Source: Pristionchus mayeri (taxonomy: Eukaryota; Nematoda; Chromadorea; Rhabditida; Neodiplogasteridae). From it: a stretch of 64,000 bases of DNA. Under the pieces are notes generated by a model. The model saw nothing but the letters and a program-made list of their open reading frames with translations. It had not been told where the DNA came from and did no database searches. Below are positions 11,944 through 24,200 of the stretch, in pieces (the first letter of the stretch is position 1; each line of letters opens with the position of its first letter). The position numbers and the translations under genes were made by a program. Location of the stretch: positions 4,464,001-4,528,000 of the forward strand of contig BTRK01000004.1 in assembly GCA_036245805.1 (NCBI GenBank), in the 5' to 3' direction.

Positions 11944-12458
11944 GGGAAGAGAGAAGAACCGAATGATCCCCCTCTCCCCCTCCCTTCCCCTACTTCTCTC
12001 CCTCTCTCCCCCATCCACTACAAAACAGTCACCATTTGAGAGTTGATCACAAGGTAGAGTGGGGGAACAGATAGATAACATCGACCTTATGGAAATAATA
12101 GGAACTTTTAGACCATTGTTTATTCCGGATAGTCATGGGTGCAACCACTGGCAATCCAATCTCGATGCAATAACAGTAAAGGAGCAGATGAATACGCCCA
12201 CTAATAATTTTCTGATAGATCACCCACATTAAATCCGAACAGGATTGAGGCATGTGGTCGAAATTTGAGCCACCTGGAATGGAATTTATACCCCCCCCCC
12301 CCCGCCCCGTCTCATCTCATGTCCGTCTCATGTTTTACCTGTTTGAGCGCAGAAAGAGAGACGAAATCAGAGAAACGATAAGTTCTTGCGAATGGTATAA
12401 CATTGGCGGCGAGAACTAAATGACGTATGACTTTTTTATTGCAATAAAAATAATATCT
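11944..12458. other. Spacer with poly-C tract
   Basis: Between the 5' end of receptor B and the 3' end of the secreted protein gene, both on the minus strand. It holds a pyrimidine-rich stretch near 11960-12020 and a C homopolymer near 12291-12304. No gene seen. Confidence 0.5.
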
Positions 12459-13000
12459 TCACTCACTCTTACAAAAACCACAATTGATGTAACAGTCGAC
12501 ATGCGAATCGAAGGCTGTTGATCGGGTTGCAGCGCAATCCGCGACGTCTTTCTAGAAAAAGTTATCATATTTTTAGAGTCATAAAAAACAGGGAAAAACG
12601 ATAATAAACACATATTTCCTCACCTCAATAATGTGTACGCTTATGAAATCGGCCAAACAATGTTTCGTGCAGTTGAGAAATTCCTTGCCGGAGGCTGTGA
12701 AGAGTCCTTCTGAATTATTAAACAATGGAATATCGCATTTACTGCGTAATGTTCAGAAAATGAACTTACCTTTCTCTTCAAATATCGCACAATTTGGCAA
12801 ACCAAAGTTGAGAGCATAGCCCGATTCACCACAGGGTGAGAATGATTCCAACTGAACGAATTATTATTTTAAAGTAACGATTAAATTGTATATGCAAGCC
12901 ATAGACTAACTCACACCTCATTGTAAACGTCGCATACTGTTGAGGTCGTCTTCGAAATTGTCAATGCCAAGAGTAATACGATTGGATCAGGTAGCTTCAT
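12459..13000 (-). CDS. Small secreted cysteine-rich protein, stanniocalcin-like pattern
   Basis: A protein of about 115 residues from four exons. It starts with a signal peptide (MKLPDPIVLLLALTIS) and carries nine cysteines. Visible motifs are SPCGESGYALNFGLPNC, then FTASGKEFLNCTKHCL, then DSHVDCYINCGFC close to the stop. The spacing of a GK-FL-C..CL block and a CY..CG.C end resembles the stanniocalcin-like nematode proteins, but the resemblance is weak and I name no function. The ATG lies 18 bases after a TTTTACATTCAG acceptor, which suggests trans-splicing. All three introns (about 50-70 nt) are in frame. Secretion is the only firm inference. Confidence 0.65.
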
Positions 13001-15844
13001 CGTTATTGTGAATCGTGGCTGAATGTAAAACCCCTTTAGTATACAGTGAAAGAGGAGCGAAAAAAGATCTCCTTGATTCACGTTATATTTCAGCTGCGGG
13101 ATAAACGAGATAGAAAGCCACAGACCAGGGACAAACACTCCTTCCCTATTTGTATACTCATTCCTCTGTGCTGTTTCTCGTCATCCTCGCATCTAAAATC
13201 GTATTAATCAGTAGTTTTCATGCACCGAGGAAGGAATGATGCACTCTACCTATGGTCATGGAATGCATTGGAGATGAACAATTGACGGGCTGATTAGACG
13301 ATAAGAAAAAATAATTCCTTTCGTATAGATGAAACACTCGATAAATGTAACCTATATTTTTCGAATTGTCTCCTCTCCGTCATGTACCAGACGACATTAA
13401 TAAAAACACAGCTAACATTTTCAATCCAATAAGACAGTGGCGAATGAGAGCTTACGAGGGTACGAGATATAAGATGGCAGATTTCATTTTTCATGTATTC
13501 TAATATTTTGGGAAAACACTATCGGCTAAGTGGAAGTTATTCGGTAATTAGGTTTCGCAAGTCTCGAATTTTATTAATGGTCCTATAAATAGAGACCGCA
13601 GGCTCCGCCCACTTAGTAGGAGAAAGAGGCGCGTCGAAATCTGGTTCTCGAAATGACGCCGCAAATACTTATCCAAAAAATATGGAAAAAATATTTTTGG
13701 GTACATCTGACTAGTGTCTATAAACGACAGGGTGCCCGTCATGCATTATCTAATTAGAAATATCTAAAAAAGACCGATTTAGGGTTCATGATAGGGGAAT
13801 GGTAAGGTTCCGACGACAATTCTTAACACGGGCATGGTGCGATGGATAGTTCCTGATTTTAGGCGTCGATTGACACTGAGAACGTATTTTTTGGATTTTT
13901 TCCGATTAATCATTTCATTTCAAAGGTTCAAGAGCGTGCGCTAATGGAACTTCAAAGGGGCTGTGCTTCCTCTCTACTTTCTCGCTTGTCTCTCACCCGG
14001 CGTGTGCAGAGAGCGCGCGCTCTAGAGGACCTCTGCCTTTCCTCTCCACCTCGAGCAAAGCGCGATGCGAAGCTATGCTCAAACTTTTGGAGAAACCAGA
14101 CAGAGCGGGCTCCGCCCACTTCGCTCTCGTCCCGATTTCGATTCCCTTTTCGTTGTGACTCTTTCGAGGTGTTTTTGGGCCATAACTCGAGTCAAAAATA
14201 CGATATCGCCAAACGGCCAAAAGTATGACCTTATTTAGCCTCAAAGAGATACATAAGACCCACAAATGAACCTGCCAAAGCAATTCGGTCACCCACCTTG
14301 CGGTATCTACCTATAAAGATGAACATCGCTCTCTATCTCTCTCTCTGATTAGTATTATCAGAGCGTTCGCTTAAGAATCACACGTTTCTCGACAATTCCG
14401 GAACAGCAGAAATGGCACCTCTGAGATTTTCACAGTTTCTGATAGCCCTAGATAGCCTCTATCGATTTCTATACTGGTCATGCTTCGGAACAACGAATTT
14501 AAATCTGAATTTAAATAGATAAATCTACAACTTCTTGTTTATGACGTCTACTGCAGCTAACGTGGAACCGACCGGAACTCGCTTATCCCAAAATTCATGA
14601 AATATTCAAAGAAAATTCAGCGCGAAATTCTGACTAGGAAATTACTTTCAAAAGTTATTTTTTAATATTTAAAAAAAATAATTTTTAGAATCAAAAATAG
14701 GAATTTTTATGTGTTTTTGCACTGAAATTCCCATTTTCCCACAAAATCAAATTTCCTGGTCAGAATTTCGCTCTGAATTTTCTTTGAATATTTCATGAAT
14801 TTTGGAATATGTGAGTTCCGGTCGGTTCCATGCAGGCTCACTGATCACTGATCATTTACGCGGGTCATAATCATTGATCACTGATTATTTCTGCTGGTAT
14901 ATATGGGGAGAGTGCTTGTGTGTGGGGGGAACCAATTATGCAGAAACGGAATTTACTGACGGTCAATACGTCTATTCTATTTCAGTGTTAAAATGAAAAT
15001 TAGTGGTTAGACTGATGCTATTTTGCTTACTCATGTATTGCACAATATTCTGTAATGCCCAAAATCTGGAAGCTTACCTACAGGTATCTGGCACCATTTG
15101 TATTTAAATTTCTTAATTGAAATACTGAAGACAGTTGCCGTCAATGTATTTCTTATTACTATGCAGTGCTTCATTTGAGAAGTTGATAAAACTGTCGAGT
15201 CGCCCTTAAATTCGTTAATAGCGGTTCGTAACTAGTTTCCGAATGTGCCTTCTAGTCTCGACTGGAAACGTGAATGGGAAGGTCAGGTTGGACTGAAACC
15301 TTGAATAAATTATCTTGCGCAGTGAGCGCTTGACCTCTACGCAGAAATTTATAGAGTTCTATGGTTTCTCGACGACTATTGTTTCCTCTATCAACTATGG
15401 GGTCTGATCAATATATCTAAATCCATACTGGCTAGTCGTAATCACGATTTTTCGAGAATTTGTGTGGATCCTCTTCGTAGGAATGACGGCTATGACCGTG
15501 GTGTATTCGTTATCAATAATATCATAGAGCGATCAAGATGACTACAGGAATCTGATGGTCTCTCCATACCAGAAAGAATGAACTCACTTTGAAATGATCG
15601 CCCTCATTCATCATCTCGTAAGCTGACCACTCTCTCCGTTTCAGTGATCTCTGCTTTCCCTCGTGGCAACATCGAACCAACTCGCGTGTGTCACCAGGGC
15701 TGAGTCAGGCTAACACGGGGAAAGAGGGAGAGAGATGGAGGGAAGGGAAGAGGAACCAGACGGAGAAGTGGTGCCGGTCTCTCGTATAAACTCCCACTTT
15801 TGCTTGCACGTTGCTCTCCCTTACTCACCGGCCGAAAGATCGCA
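13001..15844. other. Long intergenic region with repeat remnants
   Basis: 2.8 kb without a supported gene. It contains short shared phrases (CTCCGCCCACTT near 13603 and near 14110), the foldback at 14563-14829, and low-complexity GATCACTGAT motifs near 14840-14890. A possible TATA box (TATAAA, 15785-15790) lies 55 bases before the next start codon. Confidence 0.5.
14563..14829. repeat. 267-bp foldback element
   Basis: The ends GGAACCGACCGGAACTC and GAGTTCCGGTCGGTTCC are perfect 17-bp inverted repeats, and pairing continues inward through ATTCATGAAATATTCAAAGA. MITE-like. Confidence 0.85.
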
Positions 15845-17526
15845 ATGGCCGAATTCGAACAGGTACCTTATAAAAATGGTTCAATTGATCTCGTATTTTT
15901 CAGCATGAGAGATGCCTTGTATGTGAACTGCCCACAAATGAGATGCACATGGGCTTCAATTGCTGTCGCGCCTGCTCCGTCTTTTACAAGTACAAGCCCA
16001 TCTTCAATTCTCAAAACGGATTACTTTGTAGGCGAACTGTCTCCCGAGCGGAAGCTCTTCGATGTAAAGGAGGAAATGGAGAATGCATCTTGAAAAGTTT
16101 GGTATAGTTTCTGTCCTGCATTCACATATTCGTTCAGACCCCGAGACTACGTGTAGAAAATGTCGCTACGAACGCTTCAGTTCGGTTCTCGCAGCATGTA
16201 CTGAAGGAAAACCAACGGTAAGTACAGTTTTTCTTTCCAATCAACAAGTCAAAAGTCCAGGAATGCAGCATGACTGAGCAAGCAGGAGTTAGCATGGACA
16301 ATCACTTCCTGGATCATGAAACGTGCGTAAAGTATGTTAATCTCTCATAGAATTTGCATCTCGCAGATCCCTCCAATCGGATGTTTCAACCATCGAAACG
16401 CCGACTCTAGAGAGAATGAAGCAGGCTTATCGGTATCCATTCGTCTCTAATCTGATTCCGATTGTTCCATTGGAGTGTACTCTGCCTGATAAGGAAGAAT
16501 GGAGAGATGGGCACTTGCTCGACAGAGACATTCGACCAACTGCAACGGGGAACTATTGTATGGAATTACGGAACAGTTTCTAAAAATGGATGCCAAGCTG
16601 ATTGCAGAAATATGCTAATGCTACGTATAAAAACGTAGTTCCTAACGCGAGAATTATGTACACTGGGCTGATGGAATTCTTCGCTTCTGTTTTTGACGAT
16701 TTCCGAAATTTGTCGAAAGATAATCAAGTGAGAAAATTGCGATACGTCAAAACATCCAATTGGTTATTGCAGAATCTTCTCGTTTATAGCAACTTTGACA
16801 TCATGTACAAAACGGATGACCTCTACCGTTCAGTAAATCATTTTCCGGATGACGATACACTGTACATGTTTTCACTATTTCTCCCCACAGAAAAAGTCTG
16901 AAAATACATTAATCAAAATATTTCTCAATTAAGAATGCCCGGTTACACAACCATTTTCTCAATATATCGAGTGGATGCATTTCTGATCGATTGTCCGCCA
17001 GAAGTAAACAAAGAGGAGGCCAGCGCGTACGTTTTTAATTTTTCTCCTTGGTATTTATCTAGTTATAATTTCGTGTACTCATGAATGACATTATAGCGAA
17101 CTAATCAAAAACACCAGGAGAAATCTGCTCACGAACAAAGCACATTTCAAAAGAGTTCAACTAACATCGGATGAGTTTGTCGCTCTTCTAGGGCTGGCGT
17201 TGTGGAGGGAACGTGAGTATCGTATCTTGCTACTCTTTTCATCACCTTACTATTTACAGAAGCTTCCATTGTCGATGAAAATATCAACGAAATAATAAAA
17301 ACGAATAGGGTGACAATTTTGGCAGAGTTGCACAGGCATTATGCAATCAGAGGAAGAACTGATTATGCAGCGAGATTGGGCGAACTGCTCTGTTTGCTCG
17401 TCAATATGGAGGTTTGCGACTTTCTAAAAATATTTTATATTTCATAAACAGGAATTGGCGGCACAGCATAAAGAAGACGAGAAAGTATACCAATTGATGA
17501 ACATGTTCAACGAATATTCACCATGA
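15845..17526 (+). CDS. Nuclear hormone receptor C, spliced
   Basis: Third receptor of the cluster and the most divergent. Finger 1 is CLVCELPTNEMHMGFNCCRAC (C-x2-C-x13-C-x2-C). Finger 2 is C-x6-C-x8-C-x2-C, ending CRKCRYERF, so all eight zinc ligands are present. The ligand-binding part follows the same exon order as A and B: MEFFASVFDDFRNLSKDNQ, then NLLVYSNFDIMYKTDDLYRS, LTSDEFVALLGLALWRE and ELHRHYAIRGRTDYAARLGELL. A final short exon ends NEYSP-stop at 17526. One linker-to-LBD junction near 16560-16600 is uncertain because the simplest splices there meet a stop. Start 15845 is the only nearby ATG in frame. Confidence 0.75.
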
Positions 17527-18000
17527 TTGCAATTTTTTTTTGCTTTGTTTCGATAATTATCCACTTTCATTGTGTATTTTGCCAATACGTGTATCTATTC
17601 CTCTAAAGTTGTTGCATAACTTAGATTCGAACAAGAAAGTATAATGTTGCCAGTGCAACTGTCGAATTGAATTTTTCAATGGTCAGATCTAAACAGGGCG
17701 CAGTTCCCTCTACATGCTACAAGTGACCACTTCCGAGTGCTTTTGCTACTGAAATGTTTTGTAATTTTAACAACTCTGTGAAAAAGATCCCGTTGTTTTC
17801 CTCATTCGATATTTTAGCGTTCACAAACATATGTGGTGTATGGTCGAACTTATCATCTGTAGTTCGCAGCCATTAGTCATTTCAAGGTGCTGATTCATGC
17901 ACAAATCATAAGCTCCTTATCTGCTTCGCTGTCGCCTTTAAAGCATCTTTCATAACAACATCGTTATCCTTGTTCCATTTTATCCCTTTCTCATCCCAGT
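17527..18000. other. Spacer between receptor C and a small basic protein
   Basis: AT-rich, no supported gene. It ends in a pyrimidine tract and CCCAG one base before the next ATG. Confidence 0.5.
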
Positions 18001-18491
18001 ATGACCATTGCTTACTCCATCGGAGTTACCATAGGTCGAGGTCTTTTCCCTATCACGGAAGAGAAACTGAAGGAAGCGGCGAGAGAGGGAGAAGAGAAGA
18101 GACGGCGAAAGGAAGAGAAGAGGAAGTGAGTTTTTTAAAAAGAATTGTTGAATGAAAAAAATGCATTTTTTCAATCAACAATTTTCGTCATTGTATCAGC
18201 CCTAGTGTTCATAAAATACAGCAAATCGTTAAAGAAATACTTTTCAGGCGCGTGGAGATCAAATCAGAGGATCTTCCTGATGATTTGAGAGCATTCACAT
18301 TCAAGGAAGCGAAGGAATCGAAAAAAGCACCAAAGAACTCGCAAACTCCGAGAGCAATCAGAAGAGAAAGTAATTTAACGACGTTTCACATGCATATTAC
18401 ATACATATTTGTGTGCCACCGCCTTTATTCGAATACTCTATCCCGAATAAAACAGCGTCCATTATTTTATTCACGTGCAAACTCCACATGA
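18001..18491 (+). CDS. Small basic protein, unknown function
   Basis: Two exons (18001-18126 and 18248-18491) join in frame. The product starts MTIAYSIGVTIGRGLF, continues with a strongly charged Lys/Arg/Glu helix (EEKRRRKEEKRK) and an acidic-basic tail (SEDLPDDLRAFTF, KKAPKNSQTPRA). I do not recognise the family. The frame stays open to 18491, past an AATAAA at 18446 and across the end of the convergent ShK gene, so the true 3' end may be earlier through an unseen splice. Start 18001 directly follows a CCCAG acceptor, so 18001 could also be an internal exon. Confidence 0.4.
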
Positions 18492-19358
18492 GCGAGGGCA
18501 GTACTGAAATGTCTCTTTTGTAAGCAACTGATCACGACCTCACATACGTGCTCCATAATTGCAACGTAGCCAGTCATTGTACAGAGTGCTTCCTTTCCGA
18601 CGCAGTCAGGAGTTACATCACGACAACCTGAAGCAAACTTCCAAGCCATTCATCATTACAGCCGCATAGACAGAAGCATTCGTAATATACAAGATGCAGT
18701 TTCTTCCAACTTTTGAAATTATCTATAACCTGTCACTGGAGGTGCCAAGGTGAAGTCTCCGCAAGGACGTCCGCACGTCTTCTGACAGTAGACGTTCATT
18801 ATATCGTCGTAGTCAGGCATGGAGCACATGTGGAGGGAGGTGACGCAGCGAGGGGAGCGATCCTCGCACACTGAATCAAACGTGTAAATCACTCTTTCTG
18901 AGAATATGTTTACTTGCCTCCGTCTACTAGTAAGTATGATCAATAAGAAAGACGGTTTGAAGAAGTTGACAACGAGACAGTCAACTCATCCCTTCTCCTC
19001 ATCCTTTTCACCTTCCGACGTCGTCATAGTCGTCGTCATTTCTGTTGTTCTCGGGACTTCGGGCAGAATTAGGTTTTGGAATTGGCAGCAGTACTTTCCC
19101 CCGTCCTGCCGAATGCATACACCCTCGCTCTCCGGACAACTGTCGAGGAAGCACACTGGAAAACAAATGAAAATCCAAAGAGAATAAATAGATGTGAGAA
19201 AAATTAAGGAAAATGCTTTGTGAAAATGATAGAATAACAAGAATTACGGGCTCACCCTTAACAGGGTCGATCACAGAACATCGGAGGCCTTCCATGACTT
19301 CCGACCTGACCACCACATGGATGAAGAGGAAGAATAGGACTAGAACATGCATAGTCAT
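18471..19358 (-). CDS. Secreted protein with two ShK (ShKT) domains
   Basis: Signal peptide MTMHVLVLFFLFIHVVV, a short N-terminal cysteine region (CFLDSCPESEGVC...KYCCQFQ), a Thr-rich linker, and two six-cysteine ShK domains. Domain 1: C-EDRSPR-C-VTSLHM-C-...-C-QKT-C-GRP-C. Domain 2: C-RDVTPD-C-VGKEAL-C-...-C, completed by YCPRSCGVCT-stop after a 35-nt intron. Without that short intron the domain would lose its last cysteines, so I favour the splice. ShK domains in nematodes occur in secreted and surface proteins and can bind or block channels; the target is unknown. The stop codon overlaps an AATAAA signal, and the 3' end faces the + strand gene ending at 18491. Confidence 0.8.
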
Positions 19359-19923
19359 TGCTAGAACTATGCGATCTTCAGAGTGGTAAGCTCTCCTTCT
19401 CCCTTACGAGCTTCCGTTTGATCACCTGCGATCGCCGATCTCCCTTCCGTGCCATGCAAAGCTATGGAATGAGGAAGAGAGGGGAACGTTAGAGAAGCTG
19501 CCATCAATATTTTCGGGATCAAAGAACCTTACTTTCCCCATGAACTCTGATCCTCTACACGCAAGTGACACATATTATACTACTGTCTCGCTCTAAAGAA
19601 CGCTTGAGTAGGTTCACCGTAGTTTGTTGTCTACACACGCGCATGAGGGAAGGGTGAGTGCGTGAATAGGATCCACGCATACTCCCATTTTCTCGCTATT
19701 TGCTGTGCCCACAATACGGGAAATAGCAACACGCGATTGATCCTCTGAGGATTGGCCCCAGGTACAGCATAGGAGTAGTAGAAATGTGGAGCAACTTATA
19801 ACATATAATGTACTTTTCCTTTTGAATGCATTCCGGACTGTTTCGTTTTTTTTCATACTTTCGTCTCTATATATCTCGCTAAGTCGGGCAACTCTTCCAC
19901 TGATAACAGTTTTTCTCCCATAG
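19359..19923. other. Divergent promoter region
   Basis: Lies between the 5' ends of the ShK gene (-) and the oxidoreductase (+). No gene seen. It ends in TTTTCTCCCATAG directly before the ATG at 19924. Confidence 0.5.
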
Positions 19924-22253
19924 ATGGCCACTTCTCGCCTCGATATCGTCGTTCTCGGGGCCACTGGGTTCACTGGATCGTACATCGTTCGAGCAATCGC
20001 CTCATCACCTCTGTTCCAGGCAATTTATGGATCCATATTCAAAATATTCCACGTAATTTCAGGAAAAATCAATAGCTGTTGCGGGACGAAATGAGGCGAA
20101 GCTACGCGATACTCTAACTGAAATAGAGAAGGACACAGGTGCGTTAAAGTGAGACGTTTTGCAGAGAGCTTGGTACTATATTTATCACCAGATTGTAAGC
20201 AGAGACAGTGCTTTGGAACGCGAATACAAATGAACTCTCTCCCTTCCTTGCTCTCCTTCTCCTCGTTATCAATTGCACATAGAAAAATAGGCAGATGGGT
20301 GAGAGAGTGCAGACAGAGTGAGGAGGATCATTGAGACCACCAGAGAGTGAGAGTGGACGAGTGGAACAAACAAAAACCACGCGAAAGGAAGAGCGATAGT
20401 TTCGAAAATATATTCCAGTTTACGAAAATATTGTTGCAGGTGTCCTCGGTGTTTCTTTCTTCCCCGTGATCGTCGCTGACACCTCTGACGATGATTCGCT
20501 CACTTCGATGGCCCGACAGGCGAGAGTGATTATCAATGCTGTCGGACCGGTACGTATCCTGATTCCATCGCATTTTTGTGAAAAAATGTGCAGTTTCGTC
20601 TCCACGGGGAGCAAATCGTAAAGGCAGCTGTTGAGAACGGAGCGAGCTACGTCGATGTCGCCGGAGAACCAGCGGTAAGTTCTTGATTGTCGCAGTTTAT
20701 CTCATCCAACTTGGCTTTATTTGTCGGAAAGTAGTTACTTTCGGGAGTCTGCTTGTCGAGAAGGGACGATTATCGAGCGATTGGATGGGATAAATAATCT
20801 TTCGCTTTGCAGTTTCTGGAAAAGGTGGAGATGAAGTTTGCGAAGCTGGCGCGGGAGAACGGCGTCTATGTCGTGGGAGCGTGTGGGTAGGGAAGAGAAG
20901 CAATTTTCTGGGCCGAACTTCCATTGGCAGGTTCGACTCCATCCCGTCCGATCTTGGCACAGATTTCCTGAAAAGGAACTTCGATGGCACATTGGGATAC
21001 GTTGAAGCATTTCTCTCCAATAGCTTCGGCCCATCGGTAAGATCAAATCGTTCAAAGTTCAAAATGATTCATTTTTCCAATTGAGGGGTACTCATTCAGC
21101 ACAACCAGCTATGATACTCTAATGTTGGGATTATCATCCACGGATGAAGATAAACTAGGTAATCATGTTTTTAGTTTTTTTTATATTTTAAAAATGCTTA
21201 TAGATAATATTTGAAGGTGAAATGCGTCGAACGATTATGCCCGAAAGACTCCCCTCTGCGAAACACAAGGTGCCCAAGAGGTACTTGTATGCCCAATATC
21301 TTTTTATGAAAAAGTTATTTCAGAAGCACGATATGGAAAGTTGATGAAGAGGAAATGAAGGGATGGGTTCTTCCCTTTCCTGGAGCTGATAAAGTCAATC
21401 ATAAGATCCGCTACTTCATACCGCCCAATTGCTAAAATTCCACATTCCAAATGCATTTATTTGCAGTCAGTGGTAAAGCGATCTCAATACTACGATTTTC
21501 ATGTTAATGGGATGAAACCAGTACAGATGGAGCCATACTTATTATTAGGTAAGGAAATATGTTTGATAGATTTATTCCGAATTTGAGGATCTCTCTCGAA
21601 TGCTCTTCTCCTGACTGGATGGATCACATTCTTCGAGGGTCTCAGCAGTTTTGAGTGGACGAGGAAATGGCTCAAAGCGTACCCTGAACAGTTCTCGTTT
21701 AACATGTTCAAGGTATGATGAAGAGTTTTAAAATAATAGTGAGATCGAGAATCATTTCAGAACTCTGGTCCTACCAAACAACAGATGGAGGAATCTCACT
21801 TTGACTATTTTCTCTTCGGACGAGGATGGGCTCCAGGAGAGCAAGTTGATGAGCAGAATCCCTCCCAAAGAGTGAGTAGTACTAAAACCATTACTAAAAT
21901 TTGTCAATTCGTGTTAGTAAAATGGAAACGTCAGACGATAGCAATTCATGACAGTATTTCGGTCTTCCGTCAAAGTGATTTTCTAGGCTTTGGCTGTTTG
22001 TCACGGGCCTGACCTCGGCTACATCGGCACCTCTGGATGTGTGGCGTCAGCAGCGCTCGCACTACTCTACGACATCGATCGACTCCCCAAGGAGTGAGCA
22101 TTCTGTAATAGTTATCACGGCCAAGATACGGGCTTCAGAGGCGGCGTGTACACTACGGCGTCCGCATTTCGAGATACGAGAATCTTCGACTATCTCAAGT
22201 CATTCGGAGTCACATTCGAGATGGTTCCTCTCAAGGAGAATAGCAAGCTCTGA
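19924..22253 (+). CDS. Saccharopine-dehydrogenase-like oxidoreductase (SCCPDH type)
   Basis: Membrane- or lipid-droplet-associated NAD(P)-binding protein of the SCCPDH family; its substrate is unknown in animals. The spliced protein begins MATSRLDIVVLGATGFTGSY (Rossmann G-x-x-G-x-x-G), then IAVAGRNEAKL, INAVGPFRLHGE, YVDVAGEPAFLEKV, GACGFDSIPSDLGT, YSFSTTSYDT, a hydrophobic stretch ALLLTGWITFF, FNMFK and, at the end, GGVYTTASAFRDTRIFDYL with stop at 22253. The order and length match the family. About 13 exons join in frame. The first intron must start with GC (CAG|GCAATT, about 20016-20062), because phase and protein continuity allow no GT donor. The start follows CCCATAG, a likely trans-splice acceptor. 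Confidence 0.9.
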
Positions 22254-22397
22254 GATTACAATGAACTGTTTAGAAAATGCAAATCGAAAATGAGTGATAT
22301 TTTGCGGTTCGTATGGTTTTTTGAGAAATTGATGTAGGGATGTGACATCTGCGTTAATCCAGTAGGAAAACAATGTTTATTGCACTATGAATCAGCA

Positions 22398-23875
22398 TCA
22401 ACATTTTCCACTTTCCTCATGCTTTTTGCGTATGGAATTTCGAATTCGCCGCGTTGATCTGGCAGTGATTCTATGTAAAATGCAAGAGGGCACCAAACGA
22501 CTAAATTCGATCTGAAAAAGGCGTCAAAATTGGAATTTTCTGAAAAAACCCCGACCTGCAATTGATGAGCAAAGCAGCCGGCCGTCCGACTGATTATCCC
22601 AACAGTTCTCAGTGCTGATCGTGCGTACTTCTCCGGTGAAGGAATGAAGAAGGACGGCTTATCCACCTCAGCGGAATCACACTATTTTCTTTCTGTTGCA
22701 ACGGGCTTACATTCGGCACAAGAGACTTCGTGGCGACTCTAAGAGGAGTGAGAGTGTGAATGGTTACTCCGTGCGAGGAATACTCTCCGCGAAGAGCTTT
22801 TGACAGCTGAAGAGTGTAATTCTGCAATTATCGATTCATGAAGATCACGATGAGCAGTTGCTCACTAACGTTGCTAGCAGTTGCTAACTCACCTTCGACG
22901 CAGCATAGACATTCCAAAAAGGTGCACTGGAGTTGAAACAACCGGAAGTTATGTTTATGACCACCCCTGTGATGCTGGTCTTTGTAGCCTGCAGGCTTCG
23001 GCTTACCACTCTTTCGAAGTGCCATAAATTCGAGTACAGCGGAGGAGAGCTGAACGATAAAAAGGGAGGTAATTTTAATTGTGGAGTGCACCCACCAAGA
23101 GCATCGGTAGCGTGTTCACTGTTGAGATTCGAGCAAGTTCTGCTTTCTCGCCATGGACTTTATGAAGAATCTGAGCATCTTTGCCAGGTTAAGGGATAAA
23201 AAGGGCATGAAATTCGCACCTCCGGACAATCAATTGACACTCCGACGTTATTAACGAGAACTCCAATCTGCATACAAGTTGCGTCAACAACATTTTTCAC
23301 TCGCAGACCTCGTAATTATAAAGTTCGTCGAAGAGTGGCTGATATTCCTCGCAAGTCGAGGCTGCGAAATCAAATGAGATTGCTCGGAACTTCACCTGCA
23401 ACTTGAATTGCTCATTTCAGTAAAGTAAAGTACAAGTCCCTCTGGATATTTGAGTTTGAGTTGCTCCATTGTTGCATCCAATTTTGCCTGCGTCCTCGAA
23501 ATGAGGATAACATTGAATTTCTGGAATTCTGCTTCAGCGACTCGTAGTCAATACAATATTTACCATTTTCGCCAATTCACTGGCTAAGGCTCGGCCAATG
23601 CCGTCGGTTGCGCCGGTTACAACTGTAAAAAAGTTTTTATTTGAAAAATCGGCAGATCTTACCAGCCCATTTTGCTCCCGCAAGCTTGTGCAAATCTTTC
23701 CTTGGCCAAACGAAATATCTAAAAGGTTTGCATTACTTCGCACCAGAAAATTTACTCACGGGCCGAAAAGATTGAAGAGAATCCAGAGAAATTGGAACAT
23801 GAAATACACAAAACAGATGAGATCGATAATGTTGAAGTTCCAGGGATCTTCAATGCACTCGTTCCTCCTTCCCAT
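22398..23875 (-). CDS. Short-chain dehydrogenase, 17beta-HSD12/let-767-like (SDR 1)
   Basis: Microsomal-type SDR that reduces keto groups on steroids or acyl chains using NADPH. Start 23875 (MGRRNECIED) is one base after TTTTCCAG. An N-terminal hydrophobic segment (LICFVYFMFQFLWILF) precedes YFVWPRKDL. Then come VVTGATDGIGRAL (cofactor), KFNVILISRTQ, LVNNVGVS, VVINITSGC with the serine, VYAASK with Tyr and Lys of the catalytic triad, and VTIHTLTPLRVATK. A basic tail RKKHEESGKC precedes the stop. Several apparent frame breaks vanish when short introns (40-47 nt) are removed, so the gene looks intact. A paralogue lies at 37248-38836 on the same strand. Confidence 0.85.
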
Positions 23876-24200
23876 ACTGGAAAACGAGAGCAGATTACAT
23901 AGAGAAAGTTGAGGAACAGCAGAACGAGAGACGATCGTTAAATATCGTAAATCTGCCGAGAATTGTTCTCGATCGGAGAGTCCCCGCAAGAGGGATCGAC
24001 GCTTTGTTTTCGCCCATTCGAGCACCAAATAGAAACAGAACGATCGATTGACACCATTCGAGTGATTATCGTGGTAAGTCGAGTGGTAAACGTTGAACAT
24101 TTGTTTCGTAGCTGTCGGTTTACGCAGCTATTTCTCACTTACTTCCTTTAACTTTACAAATATCAAAATAATGCATTCAGAGTTAGAAGTATCATAAATA
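23876..24200. other. Upstream flank of SDR 1
   Basis: No supported gene. It ends at the TA target site of the mariner element. Confidence 0.5.

Noticed and set aside
19614..19985. Minus-strand 123-aa ORF
   Set aside because: Overlaps exon 1 of the SCCPDH-like gene in antisense and shows no known motif.
22398..23875. Apparent frameshifts in SDR 1
   Set aside because: Three breaks disappear when acceptors slightly further downstream (40-47-nt introns) are used; family motifs then run continuously.
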